The notes below the pieces were generated by a model, which saw only the letters and a list, made by a program, of their open reading frames with translations, was not told where the DNA came from and did no database searches. A program made the position numbers and the translations under genes. A stretch of 64,000 bases of DNA from positions 13,919,213 to 13,983,212 of the forward strand of contig CM034395.1 of assembly GCA_019925095.2 (NCBI GenBank), in the 5' to 3' direction. The stretch is from Dendrolimus kikuchii. Taxonomy: Eukaryota; Arthropoda; Insecta; Lepidoptera; Lasiocampidae. This document shows positions 1 through 13,624 of this stretch, in pieces. How positions within the stretch are numbered: position 1 is the stretch's first letter; each line of letters starts with the position of its first letter.

Positions 1-54
1 GAATTTCAATGTGATTTTTTTTTACTGATCGATAGCATATTTAATATAATAAAA

Positions 55-285
55 TGTGTGATATTTTTTATCCCGGGACACCCACAGGAATGTTCTTGGG
101 AGCGGTTTATAGTTGTTCGGGTGCATGAAAATTTGCTTAGTCCGACACGGTTTTCATTAAAACAGCTAACATTTTTTTAAAATGCTACGGCACTTTGCGT
201 CTCGGGAATTCCGCGGGAATGTCAATACAAGCGTAGACTAAGTCGCGGCATATTCTAGTAGAATATATGGATATACCTTCAATTA
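55..285 (+). repeat. Helitron-type repeat fragment, CCCGGGA family
   Basis: This stretch carries GC-rich words (tcccgggaca, gcggtttatagttgttcggg, cgggaattccgcgggaat) in an AT-rich setting. Read on the opposite strand, the same words occur in order at 37180-37300 and in the tandem units at 56440-57100. It is therefore an internal fragment of that family in inverted orientation. No ends are visible here. Confidence 0.5.
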
Positions 286-3185
286 AAGTTCTACATACCT
301 GCCTATAGACAGATAACGTAGTGACAGCAGATTCTGCGACTGCTGCACATAAAAAATCCAAAATTTAATTGATTTTTAAATTTAAACTCATATCAGTATT
401 CTCGCAGGAATGAGTTATTCCTAAGAAAAAATATTTTTCTTTGATTTCTATTGAGTAATAATGATTAAATTTCATTAAAATGCATTTTAAATAGTTTTGT
501 GTCTAGCGGAAACAAGTATACAAACTCCCTTATGCCAGTGTTAGTAACGATAATAGTTAAAAAATATATTGCGATCAGTATGCTGCATCAAAGATATTGT
601 ATAGACATTACCTACCGAGTTACAAAATATTCTTGAGTTCATTATTATTTTATGCTGTCACCAAATTTTGCTCTTTCTGCCTATCCACATAAATAATTTA
701 GGGATGCCTTAACTAGGGTGAAGAAGCGAGATGGAATGCTCCTCCGTTTGAAAGGAAGATCTTCCAGCGAGGCTTTTGTTGTTCCTCGCAAGCCTAGGCC
801 CTTATTGTTAAGAATTTGTACATATTCTTTGTACGTTTCGGGAAACGTTAGCGACCTCTCTTGGAGAGGGAAAGAATTATTGGATTAATTAATAAAATAA
901 AGCTTTTCTGTATTATAATGTATTATTGGGAATGACTTTTCCTAATATGATAGATAATATATTTAAATAATTCGAATTGGAACTAAAATAAAATAAAACC
1001 TTTTTTGTCGTGAACACCTCAATTATTGCACAGCGCTATCTATTGGCTTGTAAGTGTTCCACTACAATAAATAGGTTGAAACTGCACTATTTTGAATTTA
1101 AATGTCTACTATATTTAAATACAATAACGATTTTGCTACAAACTGTGCTGAACAACGGGAGACTAGTATTCGATTTATTTGACGTTACAGTAGAAGTAGC
1201 AGGCATGAATGCACAGTGGAATGATGATTAGAATATATTAGATAAAGGTATAACGAAACGCTAGGAAGAAGCTTAACACTTAGGCCTTTGTTTACATAAA
1301 ACAAGCTTGCAAACATCATTTTCTTACAATAGAATGAACTGTTAAAGGGTTATTGACTTATTGACCAATATTGTCTTGGCATAAGATGGATCCCATTGAG
1401 AGAAGTTTTGAATTTCGATTAACTAATATTTGTAAGAAAATGCGTTAACTAGTAACCACACATATCATTGACCATTAAATTATAAATAGATTAGGTGGTA
1501 GATTTAATTTGTAACTTAAGCATTACTTAAAAAAAGATCATTAGATCTTAGTTTGAAAAAAACTTGAATTGAATATGATGATACTCATTTTACAAATAAT
1601 AATATAGATAGTCTGATATTTACAACTTGTTTAAAATCCTAAGAGTTGTAAAGTGTGGGATTGCAGATTATTGTTAAGTTTTTCTTCAGAATCTTCGATC
1701 AAAAACGTGTTGTTGATTGAAGTCCAGAATGAATTTTTTATTTGTTTAAGATCTATTTAGCTTTAATTGCAGTAAATAAATGCGGTATATTCTAAGCACC
1801 TGTGCAAAGTAAATGAAATGTTCCACATTTTATATTGTCAGCGGAAAGCCGTGCAATAAAGTATGCTGGCTATTTCAGGAGAATATGCATTTAGAAGCAC
1901 GACAGCAATAAATTTTGCGGCAGCAAATGAATGAACATCCGTTTTGTAGGCTTTTGCACCAAGCCTGCTTCCAGATATGAACTTGCAACACGTAATACTT
2001 TTTTCATAAAAAAACTTTAGTTACTAGTTTTGTGGCTCATATGAATTCAGTTTTCATATGCGCACCGAAAAGTGCTCGTTCAGCTAAATTTTGAATTAAT
2101 CCTAGGATTATGTTGGTGTCAGCCATCGTTTCACGCAAATGTAGCGATGGGTTTAATCGCGTTATTTGTGATACAATATTTCTTAATCAATAATGACTTT
2201 AAACATTAACAAATGACGAATGTATATACACTAATGTAGCTAAACATTAACCGCGTTATTCTAACGCTATAAACAAGACTCATTTGGCCACAGTCACTAA
2301 CACTAGCAATATCTCAGATGGAGCAGGTACATTAGATTTATGTTTAAGTTCATTGAATATTTATTTAAATATTTACTACTAGACTTTTAAGCCTATTAGT
2401 TACTTAAAAAGGGGCATTAAATTTAAAAATTCATAAATATTTCTTAAGAGGTTTTAAAAATAGTTGTAACTATTAGACAAACCGCTATATCAGAATGAAT
2501 GAAAAATAAATTTACCGCTTAATAAAAAACGTTTATTGTGATAATACCGGTATATTAATATGATAGATTTCACGTAAAATCATTTATGAAGAAAATTTAA
2601 TGTAACTATACTTGTATAGTATTATAGTATAGTATTTAAGGGGCTCTATTTTAGTGTGAGGTTAGGCACTAAAGTGAAACTACCTTAATAATTCTGTTAA
2701 GCACGAGATCATATTTATATCTAAAAGATGTTTTCTTGAACAAATATTAGATTCAATCGTTTTGATAATAACAGTCATCAACACGCAATTACCTACCGTT
2801 TATTTTGTTGAAAAGCGGCCAATCTCGCCATTAAAAATGTAATAGCATTGTATATTTTCTGTATTTACATCTGAAAACATGTCATTGCGTTTCGTAATAT
2901 GCGGATACAGTTCGTTTTCAAAAATAGTTTGTATACTCAGTGCATTTGCGTGCCATGGTTTACACACGCCATCACACTGGCCTGGATGCATTAGACACGA
3001 TCAATTCCTTTTAATTCTCTTTTAGTAAATGGATAACTGATGAGTATTTAAAGTATCGGGAAGTATTGTTCATACATTAAAAGTTGTATGGTAATATAGG
3101 TATAATATAGTGCTTTTGTATTTATATCTACTGTGTAATTTTCATTATTTATAAACTGCACCAACGTCACTAATAAAAATTATCA
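286..3185. other. AT-rich stretch without recognised genes
   Basis: I see no coding signal. The only distinct part is 690-870, which is richer in GC and contains the palindrome cgtttcgggaaacg near 836-849. It resembles a decayed repeat of unknown family. A 73-residue open frame at 1010-1231 has no recognisable motif and no coding bias. Confidence 0.5.
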
Positions 3186-3189
3186 ATCT

Positions 3190-3250
3190 TAAATTTGGTT
3201 TGCATGGAAGATCGCTTACTAGCGATAAGGCTGCCCGTTGTAGTATCTTT
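3190..3250 (-). repeat. LINE 3'-end fragment (AGCGATAAGGC motif)
   Basis: The words ggaagatcgcttactagc and gcgataaggctgcc are followed by a T-rich run. A related version lies on the opposite strand near 22680-22730 (agagatcgctgtgagcgata). This motif is frequent at the 3' end of lepidopteran non-LTR elements. The fragment is too short to assign a clade. Confidence 0.4.
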
Positions 3251-4307
3251 GAATATTTTTCTTTTTATTAATATTTTTTTTCTTTTTTTTATTATCCTTT
3301 TTATTAGTAATTTATATCTATCCAAATCTCTAATCTAATAAAAATAGTTATACATGAGCTAGATTAGTTCGCACTACGCTAGTTACTGTGGAAGAGTAGT
3401 GAAGTTTACAAATTAAACTATTGTTGTCTAGACTCTATTATATAGTCCTAAAAGTAGACAAAGTTAATAACTATTCTGCTTTGGGTCGTCAGATGTCCCA
3501 AATTTTTTGAACATGTGCGGTAATGCAGGACTTCGTTCGTAATACATAGGGTATTTTAAGCAGTCTGAAGTTTCATTCAAATCTAATTCAAGTAAAATAA
3601 AAATATAATATTTATTTTGATTGAAAATCTACGTAATAATGAACATGATTATAATTAAACGTAAATACATGTATCGCTCACTTAATTACAGGATATATTT
3701 GTGTCAGTTAATTGATATATCTAGTCTCATTACATATTCAGTGTTCTGCAAGAAACTGTAATTTTTCTAAATATCAGCAATTTTCTTCGAGCTATTTTGA
3801 AATGGTAACCCTATCTCTGCAGACATATTATTGGGTTACATGAAATATTAAAACCGTTATTGACAATAATTTATAAATTAACAAAAATAGAGTTGAACCA
3901 TATATTTACGCACTTGTGGTTGTATACAGAAAAACAAGAACTGTGCCTCTACGTAGGTACGTAAACCATATCTCGGATTTGGATGGCAAACCGCAGGGAA
4001 TATTTCGTTTGTTTACCACACGTTGTGTTTACGTATGAGCTCCCTTAGCTCTTAATTACATCGGTTTTACTCGTCGTATTGAACAAAAATATAAGTATTA
4101 CCTATGTTCATTGAAGGTGTAACATGCGTACCTACATATCAAAACTTTGATATGAAAAGAGTTACTTTGATTTTATATTCCATGTCCTGTCGAACACATA
4201 GATTTTGTTAAAATGGCTTAGGAACATTAAAAATATACCACAGAATTTCATGTTGCACTTGATTATTAAGTATTGCATACCCTAAGAGTTCATAAGTAAA
4301 TTGACAT

Positions 4308-4400
4308 CAGGTAAATTCAAATTCAAAAGTTTTTATTCAAAATAAGTTCCACTGGAGAACACTTTTTGAAGGTCATATATATAGGTTAAAATTTAATTTT
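4308..4400 (-). repeat. possible LINE 3' tail remnant
   Basis: The sequence attcaaattcaaaagtttt followed by attcaaaataagttccac resembles the complement of the A-rich 3' tails of lepidopteran CR1/L2-like LINEs. There is no coding part left, so the call rests on the tail motif only. Confidence 0.3.
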
Positions 4401-5530
4401 ACTTCCTAGTCTATCTATACCGCTTCGCAACGTGTTATTGCTGTTAAGAAGAAGCAGCAGAAGTATGTAAATATATGTATCTATCACTCAGTGGCGAATG
4501 TTCCAGTAGGCTGAGAAGGCTGGAGCAAAGGGCGGCAAACCGGTTAACGCCTGAAACTTACCCCGTCTTGATACTAGTAGGTACGTGTTTAAGCTTTTAT
4601 CAGCTCAGAAATATAACTAGAAACCATTTCTTGTGCAATGTTAATTAAATCGTTGAGTTCTAAAAATTCGTTGGATAGTAAAAATAATGTAGGAACTGAC
4701 ACATCGATCCCCTAGTTCACAATCATACTACATATTATGCAATTAAGGAAAAAGGTGGTGTAATTAGGACATTAGTATACATAAGGTAGTTACAAAAAAA
4801 ATATGATATGATTGTGAACTAGGGAATTGAATTGTAGAAGTCTAATCCGTCACTGGAATAATAAAAGGACGAATATAAGAAATGATATTCGCTGAGTTTA
4901 TTTTAAAAAGAACGAAGTAAGGTCTATAATGATTGTTTCTGTCGAAATAGATGTCTGGTAATCCAGCAGTACATCGTGTTGGCAATATCCGAGTACCTAT
5001 CAAATAAGGTATCGTCTTATTCGAATCCGCAATAAATCAAGCTGCCAACGTGGCGTTACCGCAGACACCTCTATCCGAGCGCTATTGTCAGTTGAAAGCG
5101 AGTATTAAATAATTGAAGCACGGGTGTTGACACTACTTGATGTCAACATACATGACATAAGGCTGCTTTGTAATTAAGCGTATAAAATTACACGTCACGT
5201 TCACATGCATATGCAAATTTAAATTGTAATAAGCGTATCTCCTAATGTGAATTCGGATTGCCATTGTTAATTACAAAAAACACCCTCTCAGTTTTATTAG
5301 GTAAATTAGGGTATTATCTTAATTTCAGTTTGAATATTTGCATATATCAAGTTCCGGTTATTATTTAATTCAATATTTAAGTATTTTTGGTCGATGACGT
5401 CATCACACGGCTGTTGTGTAGCTGGTAATATAACAGTAGTAACTATTTTAAATGGTAATATACTTTATTGTACAAAAATGCTACATCATTCTATTTCTGT
5501 TCTAATTACCTAGATCATTAATATAATGAA

Positions 5531-5655
5531 TGTCAAAGAGGCAAGTGAGGTGTGTAAGAATAAGCCTAAATGGCACTTTGTTGTTCGTGCCTACCCCGCG
5601 AGGGAACTGGCGTGAAGTTATGTATGTATGTATAGTTATGTATGTATTAATATAA
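5531..5655 (+). repeat. LINE 3' end: last ORF2 codons plus TATG tail
   Basis: Reading + from about 5541 gives ASEVCKNKPKW, then VVRAYPARELA, then a stop, followed by tatgtatgtatg. The same C-terminal peptide and tail recur at 8021-8115 and, as WRSIVSAYPHGKQA, at 14840-14885. This is the 5'-truncated 3' end of a non-LTR retrotransposon whose tail is a TATG microsatellite. The C-terminal context (W-x-S-x-x-x-AYP) is typical of lepidopteran ORF2 ends; the clade is not resolved. Confidence 0.6.
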
Positions 5656-6659
5656 TATAGTTATATGTATAAGTACAATCGGCGGTCTTATTTCCCATGG
5701 CGATTTCATCCAGTCAATCTTTGGACGGAATATAAGAAGGAGAACGAAAGTTAAGGAAACGAAGTTTATCTAGAATGGTCTAAAATAGGTACTAAAAATC
5801 ACGTCAAATGCAATATTTGTTTACAATATAAGTAATTGCTGTGATTTTCATGTTATATGACATAAAATGTAGTTTTTTGTGTGATGGCACTGATGGCATG
5901 ATTGTAGGAAATTTCAAACATATTTTCCTAAATGTAGGAAAACAATAAGTACCTATTTTGTCATTTAAACTGTATAGATATGAGAACTAATATATATTGT
6001 ACTACGTAACAGTTTTTCTAAATGCCAAATTTAAAAAATGTACTTTCCCAATTCAGATTGCTTTTCTCCTTGCCGTCAACATAAACACATTTGGCAGTAA
6101 AATCTAGTAGGGGGATAAACCTACTCCCTTAATAGCAGGCCCTTTAGGAAATCACTAGGTGAGCCATTCGATGTAATAAAACACGAAATTCTTGGACATT
6201 CCCAATTCTTGACAACTATTACCCGAATTCACCTTTATTTCCTCCTTTCAGGGTCCAAATTAGTTTCCTCTAACGGAGTGCGGGTGCTTTCTGTAGCCCG
6301 AGGGTAAGGGTCAATTTAATTAATTACAGAAACCGCGACAAGCGCCCTATTAAACCTTTGTTACGAGGTATTATTTTACTTTCTACGTCTAATACGAGTA
6401 TTTATTGTTATTATTTTCAGCGCGGCATAATAGAGGGTCTTTACTGAAAGCGGGGATTTGGCTTTTGCAAAATTGCTGTACAAATTGAGTGTTATACCAT
6501 TCTTATTTTTTGCTTTGCTATTATTGAAAACTCACAAAGACAAACGCTAAGTAAAAAAATGTAATTCTACTATTAGAATCTATATCCTGTCTTATATCCA
6601 ACGTTTTTCGACGTTCCCACAAGTCACTTTTCCCTCGTCTTTTAAGAAAGGAAAGAACC

Positions 6660-7995
6660 ACTTTACTTTTAAGCAACATTTTGTTCTTTCTTTATTCTGT
6701 ATTGTACACAAAAAGTTACATACAAAATTTAGAATAGTGGTGATGTACAAAGGTGAGCTTAACCCTAAAAGAGTTTTCTTCCAGCAAACCTATGAGTTTA
6801 GCGAGAAGGGGAGAAGTGAAAGGCAGGGTTGTGTACACTAAAGATATTTAACGATATAACATATAATATAAACAGATTAACAAAAATAAATAAATTATAT
6901 ACAAGATACTCTTAAGATACATACATACATATATAATGTAAAATATAGATAATTATATAAGGATAATTTAAGATACATAGTGCTCTTTGAATTTTTTTTT
7001 AAACTGCTCTCTGATGAGCTATCTTGGATCGTATGTGGCAGGGCGTTCCACAATCTAACTGCGTGGACAGAGAAAGAACCACTATAATATGCCGATGAGT
7101 GTGTGGGAGCTTTGAGAAGAAGGGATTTAGAAATTCTGCAATGTTTGTCTGAAGGAACAAGAAATTCAAAACGTTGACGAAGATAGGAAGGAGAAAGAGG
7201 GTTATGTAAGATTTTATACAAAAATGTAACTACGTGAAGGTCGCGTCGACGACGAATTGGCAGCCACTTAAGTTGCGATCTAAATGCAGAAACATGATCG
7301 AACTTTCGCAGACCAAAAATGAAGCGGATACACAAATTCTGAAGACGTTCGAGTTTATTTAGAAGTTCTTCAGAAGCGTCCAAAAAACATACATCGGCGT
7401 AATCTAAAAGAGGTAGAATTAAGGACTGAGCAAGAATAATTTTGGTGACAAAGGGAAGAAACTTTTGCAGGCGTTTTAGAGACTGGAAAAAAAAGTGAAT
7501 TCTTTTGCTAATTTCATTTACATGATTCGCCCACGACAACTTACAATCAAAAATAACGCCTAAGTTTTTCGCACTACTAGAAAAAGGTATCGACTCGCCA
7601 TTTAAAATAACTGAGCGTATTACCGACTGGTGTACAATATTTAACATGTAGTGACTACCAATAATCAAAGCCTGAGATTTAGATGGATTGACTAGGAGAC
7701 CAAAATTGTTTGCCCATGTATTGATATTGTCTAGATCTTTATTAATTTTAATTATAGCATTGTGCACGTCATTTGCATTGAAATGGTGATAAAGTTGCAG
7801 ACCGTCAGCTTATAAATGACGGTGAGAAGAAATTAACTGAGTAATAGAGTCAATATAAACAGAGAATAGAAGTGGGGAAAGAACGCCACCTTGCGGTACG
7901 CTAGCAGTAATGTCGCACCAGTTAGAGAAAATCTTCTTTAATTGATTATTAAAATAAATAGGTAAAAAATTTAGTTTTAATAAGATTCTTTGTAA
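6660..7995 (-). pseudogene. non-LTR retrotransposon reverse transcriptase, 5'-truncated and inactive
   Basis: The minus strand reads in one frame from about 7990 down to a stop near 6895. It begins inside the RT palm (NQLKKIFSNWCDITASVPQG, then GVLSPLLFSVYIDSIT), passes the catalytic box region, and continues through the connection and C-terminal domain (LGVIFDCKLSWANHV, LPLLDYADVCF, LKWLPIRRRRDLHV, VRLWNALPHTIQ). This layout is that of CR1/L2/Daphne/Jockey-like LINEs. The YADD box reads stop-A-D-G (7809-7820), so two of four catalytic-box residues are lost although the frame stays open on both sides. The endonuclease and N-terminal RT are absent, as expected for 5' truncation during reverse transcription. 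A 3' UTR with an AATAAA-type signal follows to about 6660. Confidence 0.85.
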
Positions 7996-8020
7996 AATAT
8001 TTTTTTATGCAGGAGTTATG

Positions 8021-8118
8021 ACAAAGAAGCAAGTGAGGTGTGTAAGAATAAGCCTAAATGGCGCTCTGTTGCTCGTGCCTACCCCGCAAGGGAACTGGCG
8101 TGAAGTTATGTCTGTATG
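8021..8118 (+). repeat. LINE 3' end: last ORF2 codons plus TATG tail, second copy
   Basis: This is nearly the same sequence as 5541-5635 (gtgaggtgtgtaagaataag, cctaccccgc, aactggcgtgaagttatg). It is followed directly by a SINE-like copy on the other strand, so two insertions abut. Confidence 0.6.
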
Positions 8119-8121
8119 TAT

Positions 8122-8232
8122 TGCAGGAGTTCAGCAGACAGGCAGACGGACCACTTGGTGGAAAGCGGTTACTATCGCCTCTGGACATTTGCAACACTAA
8201 AGGTGCTACAAATGCGCTGCTGCTAAAATAAA
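8122..8232 (-). repeat. SINE-like family B, truncated copy
   Basis: The sequence begins gcaggagttcagcagacagg and contains catttgcaacactaaaggtg. It matches the 3' third of the family seen in full at 12955-13268 and 19740-20054, in inverse orientation. It stops after tgcgctgctgct, so the 5' two thirds are missing. Confidence 0.75.
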
Positions 8233-8239
8233 CCTAAAA

Positions 8240-10220
8240 AAGACCACTGGGCCGGTTGATAACATATAATGTAAAAAAATCTACTAAAATCATAGAAAGT
8301 ATTCTTCCATACTAAAACTTTTTACTAATATTTTATTATATTTTTAGAGTAATTCAATAAAAATTGATGACTACTGAATGGGATGTCTGGCATGTTTAAT
8401 TTCGTAAACGAACTTCCTGTTATTTAGATTAGTCTACTTGTCTGGGATCATCTCCAAAGTATCTCGTTGTATATTACCTATCCATAACACAAACTCGACA
8501 TTTGTCTGACGATTATTTATTTATTGAAAGTATTAATGAGTCTCTTGTTTGTTTTCAATTGTTGACAGATTTGTTTAAAAAAATGTGTAGTTAAGTCATA
8601 TAAGATTTTGCATCTTTTTCAAGTTATGTTTTTACTTCCTGTACGATTGACATACATAATATTCTTCCATATAAGCAGAAATAAAATTTAAAATACCATA
8701 AAATGCGAACTGACTGTTGTCTAAACAGCTAGGCCCAATTTCGTAAACAGTGCGTAATCTTGGTTATATTTAATCTTCGATTTACTAAATGTATGATGAG
8801 TCACACAGCCAGAGCTATTCAAAGCTTCTAACGTCTTTGAACTGACACTTGGCTCCAAACTGTTCTATTTACGTCAAATACTATGCTATCTTTCAATTGT
8901 CCCTGATTATATATCTTGAAAATAAGTCGACTGACATGCGGAGTTCCTTAAAATCTCTGTGCTTAGGTTGTATCGATTTAGTAGGGAGAATCCTTCAATC
9001 TAAATCAAATTGAATAAACCCGTCACAATGAGGGATTCGCTTGTAGATATAAAATTCGATCCGGGCCATAGAATTGTAGATTTGTTTTAAATTACAAAAT
9101 TCAGACAGTTGATTACTTACTTACCTTGCGTTCAACTTTTATACTTCCGTAGACATTTTGGCAAAAACGAACTCCCTGCAAAATCCTCGTATCTGTCTGT
9201 CGATCCGTTTGTCTGTTTACATATAATATGCCGGAACCAATTTTCTCAAAAACTGCTGGTTCTACATAATCTGTCTTTCTTTTTCTATATTTGTTATGTC
9301 TGTATTGAACGTAAATTGCTTTTTCTTTTTGAATATTTTCTCTTCTCTCATTATCTCATTTTCATTTCTTCTTATTTAATTTTTATGTGAGATAGATGGA
9401 TAAACAAGCAGTCAAGCTATTTATCACCTCTAGTAGACATGTTGACACTCTTGAGATTATAGTTATTTAGTGTTCAGTTAAAGATTTTAATTAATTTAAA
9501 AAGTTTCATATGGACATACCTACAAATTACAGTAAACACTACATCTCGCCCTTGGTTTTATATAAAGTCTGGGTAAAAAATCTATAGATATATAATTATC
9601 AACAACATTTAGATTTTTGATAAAACATTAATTAGTATTTTAGGGCTACGGTTGTCTTTACCTTATTATGTCAAAAAAATTAAAGTTGAATCGAACAAAG
9701 TCGTGTGTAACAGTTAGTTAAATACAAGTACAATAAAATACATAAACACATAAATTCTTTGTCCCCAATTAAAGCGAGTTATGCTTTTGTTATATATAAT
9801 ATATACCAGATAACTCTAGACCAACTTTCAGATTCCCAGACCATAAGAAATAACGAAAGTCCGTTTACAAAATATTTTACACCCGGAATCCAACATTTTG
9901 TGTTCTATTTAGTTGCTAGGCAGAAGCTTAGACCATATTACTATCAAGGCCATAAGTATATAATTACCAAAGAGACTTGAAATTAGCAAACGTTTATTGC
10001 AGAATAGAGTAGTTATTCTCGGTATCGGTGAGCTAAAAAGCGTGTGGGTGGGTTTGATTCAAATGTCAGTCGCACGCTTCCGCTATATCGAGGGCTGTTC
10101 GACCGCTGCCTTTTTATCAATACACATTATGTGAGTAACTTCAATAATGTAAGCTACATCTCTCGTGGCCACTTCTATAGTTTACTTAAATGCATAAAAT
10201 TGCAATAGGTCTGTAGATAT
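8240..10220. other. AT-rich stretch without recognised genes
   Basis: Open frames here (for example 9109-9390 and 9759-9980) are short, rich in F/Y/I/L and lack motifs. They look like chance frames in AT-rich DNA. No repeat ends were recognised. Confidence 0.5.
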
Positions 10221-10225
10221 ACTCA

Positions 10226-10545
10226 GGGCCGTCATTAGCCGGAGGTGTAAGAGGTTCCTAGCACCCGGCCGCAAGGATCTAAGGGGCGCAAGCAGATTGA
10301 CTTCAGTAAAAAAAGGCTACTAAAGAACGTCATGATTCCCCAATTTCGTCCCAATAGACCTAGTAGTCTTTGGATAAAATGTCTGTAACATATAAAGACA
10401 GAATGACATGACGAAACGATGAAATTAGTAGGATTCCTTAACAATGAAACCTAAAATTTGAATACAAGATTTTATTGTTGGTTGGGGCACAAACCAATTT
10501 CTGCACCCCGGTGCCCAACAAGCTTAGAAGGCGTTGGTTATACTG
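10226..10545. mobile_element. possible hAT-type MITE remnant
   Basis: The left edge reads cagggccgtcattagccgga, a start typical of hAT-like non-autonomous elements, and the block holds GC-rich words (gcacccggccgcaagg, gcaccccggtgcccaac). The right edge near 10535 has only weak complementarity to the left edge and no clear 8-bp duplication was found. It abuts the Helitron that starts at 10550. Confidence 0.35.
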
Positions 10546-10549
10546 TATA

Positions 10550-11032
<483 letters not shown>

Positions 11033-11039
11033 TTATATG

Positions 11040-12950
11040 ATATAGTCCGGTCAATTTAGACATAAAAATAGTGGTCAAATAACAAAACTTCCCGGAGAGC
11101 CAAAAATTAGTGGAGAGCTGGGGTTTACCATTACAAATACAGTTTTAAAAATTCCCATCGATCCTATGTGTGCTACAAAAATTATTCGGGGTCAAAGGTT
11201 AAAATTTGAGGTTTTTTTAGATTTTTCTCGAAAACAGTAAGCTTTATCAAATAAAAACTTCAAACCAAAGTTGTAAATCTTAAAATTCTCTACAAAAATA
11301 GTCTTCATGATTTTTTTCCTAAGAATTATCATTCCTGAGATATCGCGATTCTAAGAGTTACATTATACATGATATGCACACATTTTCACGCCACCTGTAA
11401 GTAAGGTAGTGTACTCGGCGCGTTTTTTTTACCGTGGTTTCCCCTGTAGGCCTACTCCACTAACTGTCATGACAATTTTAGGATAATTTAAGGGAACAAT
11501 AGCCTAGCCAGCTAGCAATAGCCAGTGATACACCAACGGTCTAGGGTGCTGTCTAACCATGTAATATTCTGAATGTGCTAGTGCGTTTACGGTTTAGAAC
11601 TTCAGGAAATAAACTAATATTATCATGAAAATGTTTACAAACGTGCCTGACAGCACGCATGCACATATTAAGTATACTTTTTATTCCGGAAAATAGGATC
11701 GGTTTCGTGTGATACAGATTCGAAATTTTTGCGAGCAATAAATGAGCTGTTTATGATGAAATTTTATTTATAACAATTACAACTTTTAAGCTCTTATAAA
11801 TATGATTCGATATTGGAGATAAACAAAGTCTTTATAACAGTATTTAGGCTTCATAGCTTGAGATTCATAGCAGGCCGCAAGCTCCTGAAATGCAGCCTAC
11901 ATCTGGCAGTAATGGAATGGACATGTTTACAGATTTGTCATAATGGTGGATGTGGCCTGCCCAAGGCGTGGCGCACCGCAAACATTGTGTTTCTGTTAGA
12001 ATTAATTTGACACTATTTGGGCTGTATTTATATAACTTATTAGGACAGCCTTTCAACCTCGGGTTATCTTTTGCTATCTCTTTAGTAATAGTCAAATAAC
12101 TATATTTAATCCAAAAAATGCATCTCAGATAAATATTTACTTGAATGATATAGAAGATAATAAATTAATTATCTAAAATATCTTTATAAAATAGAAAACA
12201 CGTGAATTATTATTCAATATAAGGTAATAATCTCACAGATTCACGCGATATTTTGTCATTTTTTCAACAATTTCCAATCGAAAAGTATTTCAAAATCATT
12301 TTACGTTTTATATTCTAATTATTAAGTACATTATATATACTTACTATGTCTTTTTTGTTTACTAAATAAATATATAATACTATACTATACTAAATAATGT
12401 GCAGTTTCAAAAACAGTAATGTGAAAATACTTCGTAGGTAGGTATAGTCTACATTACGTAAACGTAAATTTACGTTGGATTAAAAATGATTCATTCTTGG
12501 CGTATTTACCGGCCTTCAGCACATTGGGAGTCTGCATCATAGCCTGAAAATAATTCAGTTGTTACAGTACTGACCTCGCTTGTAATAAAATTTACAACGA
12601 TGCTCTTTACCTAGTTATGTTTATATACTTGGATATGTTCACATGAACTCTTGACACTGAGTTTGCTACTTTGTACTGGCCTATACAGAAGTAGAAATTG
12701 GATAGCCCTAGCCTCTGAGTAGTTCCATAAACTACATACATACGTTCTTACAAATATATCGCTCCTACATATACTTATATTAAAAAAGTGACTTTAGAGA
12801 TTTTTTTCAAGGTGTTGAGGATGATGTGATTTATATAAAAAGACATGGATTTTTTTATCCTAGAAATGCAACAGTTTCCGCAAGAGAAGCTCTAATAGTT
12901 GTCGCATTATTCTATACTATACTTTTGTCTGTTCTATAAATAAATATATA
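11040..12950. other. stretch without recognised genes; possible unclassified repeat at 11040-11410
   Basis: 11040-11410 has a moderately GC part with phrases such as attattcggggtcaaaggtt and tttttctcgaaaacag that look like a dispersed repeat, but I see no second copy in this window. The remainder is AT-rich. Open frames at 11553-12095 overlap on both strands and show no motifs. Confidence 0.4.
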
Positions 12951-12954
12951 TAAT

Positions 12955-13268
12955 ATGTTATCCGTGCAGGAACGGAGAAAGAATACAATTTCCTGCGGCT
13001 TGGCGGCCTGTTGTAAGAGGCGACTAAACAACCCACAGCCAGGTGGTAGGGTATTTGCTCGACTGGATGGCGACCACCCCTGGTCTAGAGTATGCCGCCA
13101 TAACAACCTTGTGTTGTGTTCCGGCATTAGTGACCAGGTTCCAGTCTCTAAGAGAGCAGCAGCGCATTTGTAGCACCTTGGTGTTGCAAATGTCCATAGG
13201 CGATGGTAACCGCTTTCCATCAAGTGGGCCGTCTGCCTGTCTACCGAACTCCTGCAATAAAAAATAAT
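12955..13268 (+). repeat. SINE-like family B, full-length copy
   Basis: Consensus order: atccgtgcaggaacggagaa, cctgcggcttggcggcct, acccacagccaggtggtagg, ctggatggcgaccacccctg, gagagcagcagcgcatttg, gtgttgcaaatgtccatagg, gtgggccgtctgcctgtc, ending gcaataaaa. Eight copies occur in the window in both orientations. Open frames on both strands across the copies are shadows of the repeat. The 3' part (13181-13227) matches the end of the LINE at 20522-20568 in 41 of 47 positions, so the element probably uses that LINE's machinery. Confidence 0.85.
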
Positions 13269-13283
13269 AATAATATATAATAA

Positions 13284-13575
13284 TGTCAGCCCATTAATGT
13301 CCCACTGCTGAGCTCGGGCCTCCCATTATAGGGGGAACAGACAGTATACCCGCCACGCTTGTCCAAGGCGGCTTGGCAGGTTTGACACATCGGTTATCTC
13401 GATGTGCAGGTTGCATCACGATGTTTTCCTTCACCGTTGTTAGCACATGGTAATTATAACAATATGCACATTAGATCAGAAAACTGACTAAGAGGTACAT
13501 GCGTTCCGGCCAGGATCGAACCCGCGCCCTCTGAGTCTGGGACGCGTGCGCTAGCCATTACGCTACCACGACTTT
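13284..13575 (-). repeat. tRNA-derived SINE (ATT-tailed)
   Basis: On the minus strand the head reads gtggtagcgtaatggctagc (A-box-like) and gggttcgatcctgg (B box), followed by a unique body and an (ATT)n tail shared with the end of the SINE-like copy on its left. Related copies are at 15171-15513 and 45281-45573. The head has the look of a tRNA with a pol III promoter. It lies about 50 bp upstream of a splice acceptor of the PDZ gene. Confidence 0.8.
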
Positions 13576-13624
13576 ACTAATAAAAAAAATATATATATAT
13601 AATAGAACTTTCCTTTTGTTTCAG

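Noticed and set aside
9109..9390. Plus-strand open frame of 93 codons
   Set aside because: Hydrophobic aromatic composition expected from T-rich DNA; no ATG in good context and no motif.
12912..13267. Four open frames on both strands, some shared with 17077-17412, 19800-20192 and 25721-25990
   Set aside because: All are shadows of the SINE-like family B; the similarity between the translations only reflects the repeat.
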